A stretch of DNA of 64,000 nt from Cruorifilaria tuberocauda. Taxonomy: Eukaryota; Nematoda; Chromadorea; Rhabditida; Onchocercidae. Positions 26,898 to 38,041 of the stretch are shown in pieces (position 1 is the stretch's first letter; each line of letters starts with the position of its first letter). Position numbers and translations under genes: made by a program. The notes beneath the pieces were generated by a model. The model saw only the letters and a program-made list of their open reading frames with translations, ran no database searches and was not told the DNA's origin. The stretch covers positions 1 to 64,000 of the forward strand of contig JABVXU010000007.1 of assembly GCA_013365365.1 (NCBI GenBank). Reading direction: 5' to 3'.

Positions 26898-29800
26898 ATG
26901 GAAAATCAGCAACAATCCTATACGACAGCTACAGTAGAAGGTCCTTCATCACTAGGAATAATGGCAGATACGGTCGAGGAAGAACGATTAGCCGTCCTCC
27001 AACAGGTATTCGTTTCCGTTGCGGAGTAAGATCTAATACGGTAACCAAATACTGGTTACAGTTATTATCAAAGTTATTAATCATTTACACCTACAGACAT
27101 GAAAGTAAGACAATTTTGTTTGCAATTCCAACATATTTTTCAGAATCTTTTTCTATCCTCCCTCATTAAATTCTGTTAGTTGTTCAATTAAGACCATTAT
27201 ATTAAACTTGAAGATCAGTAATTCTTCGATGTTCTTGAGGAATGATCTATAATCTTCATTGCTGTTAGTGTTTCCACTTAGCATTCACAAGTTAACATTT
27301 GCAATTTGAGTGGTTGTAAAAAATGATATTTTCTTTTCATGTTGTAGTGTTTGTTTAGTCACAAATAAGGAATCATCAATGTCTTTTTTTATAATATTTG
27401 TTTCAAACAGAAAATTATTTGTGAAAGTGCCAGAACCGTCAGTTTCTGTTTGAAACTTTACCAGTAAGTGTGTTATTTGCAGATTTATCAGCGGAAGCAA
27501 GTCGAACTGTTGTCACAATATCAACAGGCACAAACAAACCTTGCAATGCAACATTTCACGTATTTTCAAGCTCTTCAAACATCTCGGCAACAAAAACAAC
27601 AGCAGCAGTCTTTGCAAGATACCAAAGGTCCAGAACAAACAAGTTCCGTAAGCACTGTGGATATTTCAGAAGATAGTGATACGCAAGTGTCTCCTTCGAC
27701 TAAAGAATGTGCAGGGCTGAGAAATAAAAGGTAAAATTTTATTATAACAATTCAGCTAATTGGTAAAAGATCTAATTTATAGAAGAAAAATCCACAAATC
27801 AAATACTTTTTAAGTTAGCGTAAATTTTAAAAACAACTCTTTTATAGGTCTTATTCTGGTAGCGGACAAACAATTTCTCAGTTAACAAAGGAACGTTTAA
27901 AAACCATGATTACTAGTAAAATGAATCGTATTCGTTCGGATGGCAGCAATGTATCACAAGCGACAACATCGACAGTTTGGACAACGTCTGCTACATCGAG
28001 CACTACAGACTCAGGTACAAGTTTTCGCTATTGGTTCTAAGCTATATTATTTTTACTTTTTTTTACTAATTTTAACATAAATTCATTGGATAAAATGAAG
28101 TTTCAATGTTATTATATAACATTTATGTGATTTAATAGTATCCAGATGCCCAAATATCGGCTTTTTTCATCGTTATTTTATAAAATAAGTCATGACAACA
28201 GAAATATTTCTATGTAATTTATTATTCATTTTCCGTTTTTATTCAGAATAGTTCAAAAAGGAGGATTTAAAATTATATTACAATTTCAAATTGTAGCTAG
28301 ATATCCACTGTTTTAAATATAATACTGTAAAAGATAGTTTCTGTAATAGAATTTGACGTTAATTTTGAATAGGTTGCAAATAATTCGTTAAATATTGGTT
28401 TAACACGAAGCGCAAAGTCTTCAAAAATATCAATAGGAAAACATACGGATGTTTATCATTTTATAGCATCATGGTTAAATTGTATGGAAGGTCAAGCCTC
28501 ACAGCAGCTACATACAGGTTCAGTACAGACACCGATTGCAGTTTCATCACTACATTTTGAACCATATTACATTCCTTCCACGATACATGCTTCACACGGA
28601 ACATTACAACCATCGGACTATCAGCTGCGTAAAGTTAGTAGTGAACCGAATTTAAAAATGCGAATTCGTGCAAAACTCCTCAATAAAAGTGCTGGCCCAT
28701 TGCAATCCCAAAGTAGCGCTTTTACATTCACACAACGAACCTCGCAAAGGTACTTTCTCCTTAAAATTTACTTTTGTACATCTTACTATTTTAGAAAATT
28801 TTCTTTATAATTTTTGATTTCATAACTGCTTGCTGAAAAATGATAGTTAAAGTACTTCGAGCTTTTCGTTAAAACGTCTTTGTCATTTATTCCTGTCTTT
28901 TACGCTAATTTTTTTTTCGATTAAAAAATTGAACCAAGTTACCGGGAAAAATTAATATTTTTATTTATTTATTTCCAGTGACGCACCTATGGATACTGAT
29001 TTTGGCGGTAGTACATCTTCTGCTGATTCGCCTACTGCATTGTTAACCACATCACCCCACTTGATGTTCCCCTCCCCATCTTTACCGAATCTTGCTTCAC
29101 CAGCACAGATACCGATGGATATGTCAGCATTGCTTGCACAAGCTTTGTATTCACCATTCTTTTCGATGCCATCACTTATTGCGAGCAACCCGTTGCAGCC
29201 ATCATTCTCAATGGTTGATTCAGGACTTGATTCAAACAGTACATTAAGTGGTAAACTAGTTTTATCACTTTTTCTTGGTAGCATTCGTTATTTATGGTTT
29301 CGAATTTGTGGATTAGCTTCCTGATAAATGATAATTTCAATTTGTCTTTGTTTTTACTTATTATCTTTTCTTTCATTATTTTATTTTTTCAGTTAATTTT
29401 TTAAACATTTCTTTTTCTAGCATACATATTATCGTCATTTCTTTTGTTTCTATCAGAATGTGGCATTGAATTTTAGAGGGAGCAGTACGTCAACCAATGA
29501 AGTTTGATACTCGGAATCAAAATACACTGTTGTCACTTGGTGGTTATCCGTCGTTGCTGAAACAACAATTACGTGATTTAGTGCTGAGGCGAAAATCATT
29601 GGTTCGTGAAGAACCAGAAGATGAAACAGCTCTTGAAGCGCAACTATTATCACGTCTGCAGAGTGGATCAATTTTGAGTACTCAGTTGAAAACAGGTATT
29701 CTGAGAAAAAGCAAAAATTTCACTTTTTTAAATTATGGCTTTTCGATTGGGTTTCTTAATGCAGAAAATTGATTTAAAGATGGATGTCGGTCATTATTAC

Positions 29801-32762
29801 GAAAAAGTTACATCATAAATGATCAAAGTTTGGCTTACTGAATAAGGCAAGCTCACATCTTCATTTTATTCATCAGAGATTGAGCTAAATGAATATTAAC
29901 CCTCACTTCATTTGATAAATAGCTTATTATCTTGCTTTTATGCTTTGATATGTAAAATCTTAATATATTAAAGTGTGAAATGAAGCAAGCATACACAATT
30001 CTTCATTTATAAAGTTTAATCACTTCGTATATCATAAACAGCCAAATCTAAATTTAAGTTAACTTAATAGTAATTTCTAGAACGAGAAATTCAAAGCAAG
30101 AAAGTTGTTTGCTGCTGACTTAATTTCGCTTATTTTAGGTTTGGTTTATGACCCAGCAATGGCAAGGCATCAGTGCTTTTGTGGTAACAACAGGAATCAC
30201 GTAGAACATGGCGAACGTGTGCAATCCATTTGGTCACGATTACAGGAACGTGGTTTGGTTGAGAAATGTGAACGGGTATTTGCTCGTAAAGCACCGCTAG
30301 AAATGTTGAGAACTGTTCATGCTGCAACATATGTTACCTTCTTTGCTGTATCGCCTACGGCTTGCCTTAAAGTAAGACGTTTACTAAGTGCTTTGCTAGT
30401 AAGTAAGGTAAAATTATAGAAATTTTACAATTTTCGTTAATAAGTGCTATTTTCTGCTCATTATGAATGCTATGATTTAGACTTAAATGATAGGTCTGTT
30501 TGAATTCTCGGATTCCCTCATTTATTAGTCACATCTGAAGCTATATTTCATCATGCTTAAATACTTTCTTAGCGACATAATTCGAGGAAAGTATCTAACA
30601 AGAAATGGTTTTAGTCTAATATAGAGTTGTTCGTCTTCAGATGGAACCTTCACAGTTACCTGTAAAAAGTTTCGTGCAACTTTCTTGTGGTGGTATCGGA
30701 GTAGATTCAGACACTTATTTCAACGATGCGTCAACGCAGTTAGCAGCGCGCATTGCTGTTGGTTCTTTAGCTGAATTAGCGCTACAGGTGCTTTTCATTT
30801 AAAAATACTTCAGTGGACTTATTGTTATATGTTCGTAACTTTCATAGTGAAACAAGTAGACATTCGATAACTCAATTTTATTTTCATTTCTATGAGACTT
30901 CGAAAAAAGCATTATTTTTTTTACAAAATTAAAATTCAATTTATAACTATGTATACTTACGCACAGGTGGCAGAATCAAGACTGCGAAATGGCTTTGCAT
31001 GTATAAGGCCTCCAGGGCATCATGCTGAATATAATCAAGCAATGGGCTTTTGCTTTTTAAATAATGTTGCAATTACAGTGAAATATTTGCAGCAGGTATT
31101 TTGCGGTATTTAAAAATTAGTATTTTTTAATTAACATGAGCATTTCTATTTTTATTTTAGTCTTTTTGGAATGTTTAATTTTAACTTTTACGTTCATTAT
31201 TTATGATTTTAGAAAGCATTTAACTTCTGCACTTTTTTATTAGTTATAATTTAGCGATGTGCTGAGCAATGTTCTCGAATAGCAATAATTGACTGGGATG
31301 TTCATCATGGCAATGGTACGCAGATTTGCTTTGAAGCTGATCCTTCAGTGCTTTATTTATCTCTTCATCGTCATGATAATGGCAACTTTTTTCCGGGTAC
31401 TGGAGCCGTTACTGAGGTTAGTCATTAGAATCATAAGTCATCCAAAAAGTGAAATGTTTTTCTATATTTCTTCTATAACATTTTCATTTTATTTCTTCAA
31501 TTTGATAGTTAATTATTATTAAGAATAATGAAAAGTTCTCAGCTTTTTAAATGTGAGCTTTGAGTTTTGTTGGTGAAATAATTATGAAATTTTCCATAGA
31601 TTCAAATTCATAAGCGAATCATTTTAGGTAGGCGTTGGATCGGGTAAAGGTTATACGGTAAACATACCATTTTCGGGTGAAATGATGGATGATGCTGATT
31701 ATTTAGCGGCATGGCGTGTTATTGTTGCGCCAATATTAAATCACTTCAAACCGACATTTATCATTGTCTCAGCTGGCTTCGATGCCGCATATGGACATTC
31801 TCCGGCTCTTGGAGGGTATGATTTCTTTATAAGGTTTAATCAAGATATTGATTCTTTTTTAAAAAATAAATTTGAAACAACAGAACCTCAAATTAGTTCT
31901 AATGAAAGGCTTTCTAAAGTTTACTAAATGCTATTCAGATTGTTTTGTCCATTTCTTTTGTTTTTTTTTCAAGGTATAATTTATCCCCGCAACTGTTTGG
32001 TTATTTTACGCGGCAGCTTATGAATTACGCTGGCGGACGTGTTGTACTTGCCTTGGAAGGTGGCTATGATCTTCGTACTATATCAGATTCGGCTGAAGAA
32101 TGTGTTAAAGTAGCTTTACATTCCTATCTTTTTTTTGGTTGTTCTGCTTTAAAGTGTTGCCACTCACTCGAATTTATGTCCAATCATCTAACAAATTTTG
32201 GAAACGTACAGAAAAATTGTCTCATTTCTGGGATTTTAACTTCTCGGTTAAAATACTTAACGTTGTAGGCGTTATGTGGTGAAAGTCCTGAAACGACCGG
32301 GAAATTGAGTGATGAAGCCTTGAATGCATTTCCTAAACAAAGTGCACAAGAGACAATACAAAAGGTCTGTTTACGTATGAATTTTGTTCAGTTATTTATT
32401 TTTTGCTTCCTTAATTTTGTTAGATATTATTTTCTTTCGATCATGCAATTAACTAGTTTTCTATGGAATTAAAGCATATTTAATCTTATTTTTGTTAATT
32501 TGATTAACTATTTAGTTTGAAGATGGAAACTTAGGAGAAAAGTATATATATTCTCATGAAGCATACCATAAGTTTGTGCTGAAATTAATATAAAAATATT
32601 TTTCTCTATATTTAGTTAACATTAAGTGTAACATTCTTCATATTTCAGGTAATCGCCGTTCATAAAAAGCATTGGCCATCGTTGACAGCAGCGCAAGGCA
32701 TTGGCAGCAGTGAACTGCAATGGCAAGCAGTAGCACAAAAATTTGCTTCTCTATCTGTTTGA
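26898..32762 (+). CDS. hda-4: Class IIa histone deacetylase (HDA-4 / HDAC4 orthologue)
   Basis: 833 residues from 14 phase-checked exons: 26898-27005, 27483-27730, 27848-28014, 28467-28749, 28979-29250, 29477-29695, 30139-30371, 30641-30787, 30967-31095, 31255-31416, 31628-31815, 31974-32109, 32269-32364, 32649-32762. The N-terminal part has a Gln-rich helix (about 37-90), a candidate MEF2-binding helix ([13 protein letters not shown]) and a 14-3-3 docking site ([12 protein letters not shown], Ser233), typical of signal-controlled nuclear-cytoplasmic corepressors. The deacetylase domain (about 433-800) has the class IIa zinc subdomain (HQCFC at 443-447, Cys526), PPGHHAE (His577-578), DWDVHHGNG (Asp617, His619) and Asp708. 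The catalytic position, His in vertebrate class IIa, is Tyr750 here. Poly(A) signal AATAAA at 32958-32963. Length and domain order match the family, so this looks intact. Confidence 0.95.
28640..28642 (+). other. Ser codon of the conserved 14-3-3 site in the HDAC
   Basis: Encodes Ser233 in [11 protein letters not shown]. The equivalent human HDAC4 segment is LRKTASEPNLK, phosphorylated by CaMK and SIK-type kinases to allow 14-3-3 binding and nuclear export. The motif is seen directly; phosphorylation in this worm is inferred. Confidence 0.8.
32065..32067 (+). other. Catalytic-position Tyr codon of the HDAC
   Basis: Encodes Tyr750 in LALEGGYDL. Class I and IIb deacetylases use Tyr here, whereas vertebrate class IIa enzymes have His (LALEGGHDL in HDAC4), which makes them nearly inactive on acetyl-lysine. 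The codon lies well inside exon 12, so the reading is not affected by splice choice. Confidence 0.85.
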
Positions 32763-35700
32763 ATGAAAAAGTGTTTCTTTCGATAAATTGTTCAGGTTTC
32801 ATTTTCATATTTTCAGATTTCAAAAATTCAGTGTGTTTCTTTGTGTATCCATATGTGATTTTGAGCATTTGAATATATTTAGCGAAACTGATAAACACGA
32901 GGGAAAATTGGGAATTAAACTTTAAGATTGAGAATGTAGGGCAAATTTAAATTTTTTAATAAACTATTAAATTTTTAAATAATAGACTGCAGCTGTTTGC
33001 ATCTTTTTTATTGTTATTAGATATTTTGTGGTAACAAGGAAGTTACGGAGTGGACATTTAGCAGGATATTTTCTTTAGAAAAATTCATCTGAGCTATCAA
33101 TTATTGAAATATAAATCTGTAATTTTACTGTAAAATGAGATAAAATTTATCCTCCCGCAATATCGTGAATAGTATTCCTAATAGATCTCAGTTACTCGAG
33201 AGATTGAAGCCGATGCTTGCTTGGTGTATTGTCTGTACTATTCTTCTGTCGTAGGTTATATAACCTTTGTCTCCTTTGTTACACTTTTTTTTCTCCACTG
33301 CAGAGATGGGTACTTCTGTGTATTTCTTTTCCAGTACAAATTTCTTCTCAGATTTTCATCCAAATTTTACATGGAATTTATCTGCAAAACTTATGATATC
33401 TGGAATATTTGCATAAGAAGTGATTCATTATTGCGGGTTAGAAAGATTAAAACTTGTTAGTAAATTAGAAAATGCATTTTGATGTAATTCTCTTTTGTTT
33501 TTATACACTTCCCTATATGGTTGTTTTTCACTATTTGTATACGTAATTTTTATAATATCTGTTGCATAAAGAATGTTATTTTGGAAGGAGAGAGAGAATG
33601 GATTTCACTTTTGCGATAGTCATGAAGGTTGAATGAAGTCAAAATTTTTAAAAGCAAGTTTGTACCAGGCTTCGAGTTAGTTTATTTGTCTCATACTTTT
33701 CTAAAATTAATCGTGAGCTTAGAGTTGAATTTAATTTACAAAATGATGTTATATTTATTAATTCATTGATTGATATACTCATTTTTAAAATTGAAAGCAA
33801 ATTATTCTGAAAGTATTTTGATAACTTTAGCTCCTTGTCCATGATTATCGGGTATGTCTCACATAACAGTCATAACAATGCATTTATTTGGATATTATTA
33901 TTGTTTAAATTTGCTTTTCTATTTTATTTTTCATTGATGTGATTGAGTTATGATAGATTTCGTTTGTAATCAGTGATAAATAATGCTGAAGTTTTGATAA
34001 TAAGCAGTAATGATTAGTTCAATTGTAATTGGTTTATGTAGAAGTCAAGCTGAATCACCGAAGCTTTTTATGATTTTACTCTAGAATCAAAGTGGAAACG
34101 AAGCATTGCATATTAACACTGGCTTTACGATCGGAACCGAGAAGTTAGACAAGTACAGAGAGATAATTGACAGCAGTAGTAAGTGATAGGCTGCGGGTCA
34201 ATAACTAAAAATATGAAACGAATTGGAGATCTCCTGAGTGTGATTTTATTTAAAAAATATGGTTTAATGATAGACGCTAATGCAAGATAAAGGTTAAAGA
34301 ATGACTTCCTCGCTTGAATTTTTTTTCATTTCTGGCATCTGGTTTGATCGTCAGGGACAGATTAATTATGCGTTAAGTTCTCACTGACCTGAATAGGATT
34401 AATGAAATACGAGAATATGATAAACAATTAAAACTGATATAATCAAGAAAAAATGACAAAAGAATATAATTCGAAAGTGCATAATCTTTAGAATGTTAAG
34501 AACGAAGTTCTTAAAACTTGCAAAATCTCAAATTCGGAAAAAATATTTCTATTCTTCAATGGCATATGTTGCCAGTATACGTCTTTCCATAAATATATAG
34601 ATTCTTATTTGACTTTTTTCAAGCACTTGACATATGTATGATTTACAATTGATAACTCATGTTCATTTTGTAATGTATTCTCTCTGATAATTCTTATAAG
34701 TTGAAAATTAAAGCAAGCACTATTTCACTGACAGATTAAAATGATTAAGACGAAACGGAACTTATTTGAGAATTTGAAACATTCCCTCAAAACTTATTAG
34801 TATTAGAAGAAATAGCACTTCACGTTTATCAAATTCATTTTTGCAATCACTTGAGTAAATATTTTCCTATCCTATAGCTAGATAGTCTAGATAGTTTCAA
34901 CTACATTTGCATTTATACTACTCATTTAGTCTAAAAATATTTGTAGATTTTGAAAGTATGAAAATGTTATCAATTTGATTGCTATAATTTTATATAATGA
35001 GTTTTGAATAAGAATGATTTGAAGAAATACATTTTTCAAAAATAAGATCAACCTGAATCATTCTATAACTATTAATGATGATACTTTTATTCGATTATAA
35101 GATCTCTTTCGCATTGAAATCGTATAGCAGATATTTATCAATTTTTATGATGGAATGATTTACGGTAAAAAAAAGTGAAGAAGAAGAAAAAATGTGCTAA
35201 CTTTTATAAATATTATTAAAATAGCGATATCTCCTGTTTACCTTTCCTATTTCTCATTTCCTTATTCATATTTAATGCCATAAATTTTTTCTATTTTACG
35301 AAAACCGTTCTTTTATATCAAATTAAATTTAAAAACATTATCATTGTAATGCTTTCGTTGCTCAAATTATCACTTTTGTGTATCTCATTTAACTATCAGA
35401 AAATTTAAATTTTTTCTATGTTTTAAATTTATACTCTTTTAAGTATTCTTTTAAAAAGGATTATTCAAAGAGTTTTAGTTTAATTTACAATCATTTCAAC
35501 ACATTGAATTCGAATACGAAGAAATATATTTAAAACCAAATTCCGTTATACTTCCGAAATATCAAGACTTTTCTGATCTGATTATTTGTAAAATAATATA
35601 CCTCATTACTGATCTATTAATATATGTAACTTTATTACTCATAAAAAAGGATTTTTGAAAATCAGTTCACTTTTTCTTATTCTTCCTTAATAAATCACCT

Positions 35701-35995
35701 CAAGAAAATCCGGCACAATTTCGACTTTCCATTAAGTTTAAATCAAAATTCCTGCATTGATTTCTAAAATAAATGAAACAAATGCTAATCTTCTTACCCA
35801 AGGAACTGAATGCTAAAATAGCCATCATTGAATGCTGCTGTTAACTATTGCACAATTCATGCAAAATATTAAGCATTTGAATTAATTAGAAAAATTAATT
35901 AAAGATATTTATCAGTGATTATCTTAAATTGATAATAGAAGAGTGAAGAGTGAAGCAGATCACATTTCAGTTGTGATATTTCTTTCTGAACAGGA
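32763..35995. other. Intergenic, no supported gene
   Basis: Contains the HDAC 3' UTR and its AATAAA at 32958-32963. The rest is AT-rich with short ORFs of no recognisable content. A GA-rich run sits near 33585-33597. I see no RNA gene or repeat array. Confidence 0.55.
32958..32963 (+). terminator. Poly(A) signal of the HDAC gene
   Basis: AATAAA 196 nt past the stop codon, the first perfect hexamer on the plus strand after it. Confidence 0.6.
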
Positions 35996-36749
35996 ATGAA
36001 TATAAAAATCATCCTGATATTTTCGATTATCATTATAAGCTTACGTGCCTGTGGACCATTAACACCAAAATATACCGGTACGTTACACTTTTATCATTTT
36101 CGGTCCATTTATTCCTTCTGTCATTAATCAGCTATTCGGTTTGCACGATTAGATTATCTTATTATCTTATCATATCCGTTATCGAATGTTTTCCTTTTGA
36201 ACATTTGCAATTCTAGGAAACAAAAAATTACAAATAATCATTGACTTAATCCAAATCTTTATTAGTCTAAATCATTATCTTCATATTTCATTAATTCTAG
36301 ATTTGCACTGTTTTCAAAATATTTTCCAGCATGCCGAAATTGCAATCTTTTCGAGACAAACATAAAAAGAAGAGACTCTCCTAATTTATCAGTGGAAAAA
36401 ATAACAGTATCATACGGGGTGAATAGTGACGGATGCAAGTTTGCAATATTGCAATGCTCAAATCCTACGGCAAAAGATATTTTAATGGAAGTAAGCGATC
36501 ATTTTAATGTTTACCTATCAATGTTAGTATTGCAAATCAAAAGAATAAATTATCAACTAATTATCAGATTATAAATTTAAATCACAGTGGTACGATTCAT
36601 CCGGTGCAAGTCTTGGAACTACTGGTGCGATTAAAAACGCTCAGAAAGTGATCAGTTTAATCACTTGCAATCAAAATTCTAAATGGACTTTCACGGAGAA
36701 TGGTAAAACTGAAATTATCCAGTCAGTAACATGTGAATACATACAATGA
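35996..36749 (+). CDS. Small secreted six-cysteine protein (nematode C6/DUF281-like)
   Basis: 134 residues from three exons: 35996-36077, 36330-36490, 36588-36749, with closed phases. The first 18 or so residues are a clear signal peptide (MNIKIILIFSIIIISLRA). The mature part has cysteines at 29, 32, 63, 70, 108 and 130 in the order CxxC, DGC, QC, TCN-W and VTC. That matches my recollection of the nematode-specific C6 / DUF281 family of secreted proteins of unknown function; the family name is by pattern only. No membrane segment follows the signal peptide, so secretion or a cuticle or pseudocoelom location is likely. It stands alone, 3.2 kb from the HDAC gene. No AATAAA is evident close downstream. 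Confidence 0.82.
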
Positions 36750-38041
36750 TTACAACGATCGAATAGTTGAGATTTCAAACTATCTGTTAATCAGATAATA
36801 TTTTTAAAAATTCATATCTTAATAGATTGATGAATTGTTTGAGAAGGTAATTTTACCTGTGATAATTTCATCTAAATATCAGAATTTTTTGCTATCTTTC
36901 TCTGAATGAACACAGAATTGATTTAAATTTCAAATTAATCTTCGTTGATCGTATCATAAAGCTTCGTTGTAAAATATATTGCTCATCATTTTTATTGATA
37001 ACAAACAAATGAAAATTATTAAGAGCTAACTTTTATTCCAAACAAGGATAAAATTTAGATTTGATTTGGACAAAATAGTTTTTATTTATTTTCAATGATT
37101 AAAATGATAAAAGTGCAATTGATAATATGAATATTCATTGTAAACTTCACTGTTTTTTTTCAAACCTATTTGTCAAATCTATTAATTATGAATTGGAAGT
37201 CAATGGACAAAATAATACTTTGTTGAAGACAGGTATTATTCTTCTTTATCATTTTTATTTAAAAATTTCAAATATTTTATTTATGCCAAGTCAATAAAAT
37301 TACTTGTAGCAATTAGTGGCGCAATTGCATCAAAAATTCGATCGTTTTATTGAGATAACTCAAAATAATATTATAGTTTATTAAAATAAATTTGTTTATC
37401 ACATATTTTCATCTTTTTCTTCTGATAATTATTGCTCTCAATTACAAACATTCTAATTGAGAAAGTAAAAATAGATGGAAATTCACTATTGAATTTGTCA
37501 AAGTTGTCACTTCGCGATTGCTATCCTTGAATTCCCTATTGTAACTCTGCTCACTTCGTTCATTTCCATACGATTGTTGCTACGCTCTTTATCATCGCTG
37601 ATATGGATTCCTGCAATTATAAAAAAATCTTTTTTTAAATGAGAATGCTAACTTTATACATAAAATAATCTCATCAATAAAATTAATAATTATCGGCCAT
37701 TGATTGCGTGATCTCATTCTAAAACAAATACAAAATTCAAATTTCGAGATAATTTGATCAATGTCTATCACTATTTTAAACAATACAAACGCAAACAATG
37801 AATCAAAAATCTCAAAACTATTGTACTATGTTTGAGTTAAACCACGCTTTTTATATCAACTTAGTCATATGCCGTCATTCAAGCGTAACTAATCATTTCA
37901 GGCATATTTCCAGTTGTAAAAATGTTCAAAATTCAAGTTAATCATATGATTTGATTAATTATCGGTTGCACTATTATAACATCTCCGCATTTCGAGATTA
38001 TTGAGTGACATTTACATCATTTGTCAGCTATTTAATATAAC
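36750..38041. other. Short intergenic space between two genes
   Basis: AT-rich DNA between the ends of a plus-strand and a minus-strand gene that converge here. It must hold both 3' UTRs. I find no perfect AATAAA close to either stop and no further gene. Confidence 0.5.

Noticed and set aside
28373..28466. Longer form of HDAC exon 4 starting after an upstream TAG at 28372
   Set aside because: The frame is open but the phase does not match the preceding exon, while the acceptor at 28466 does.
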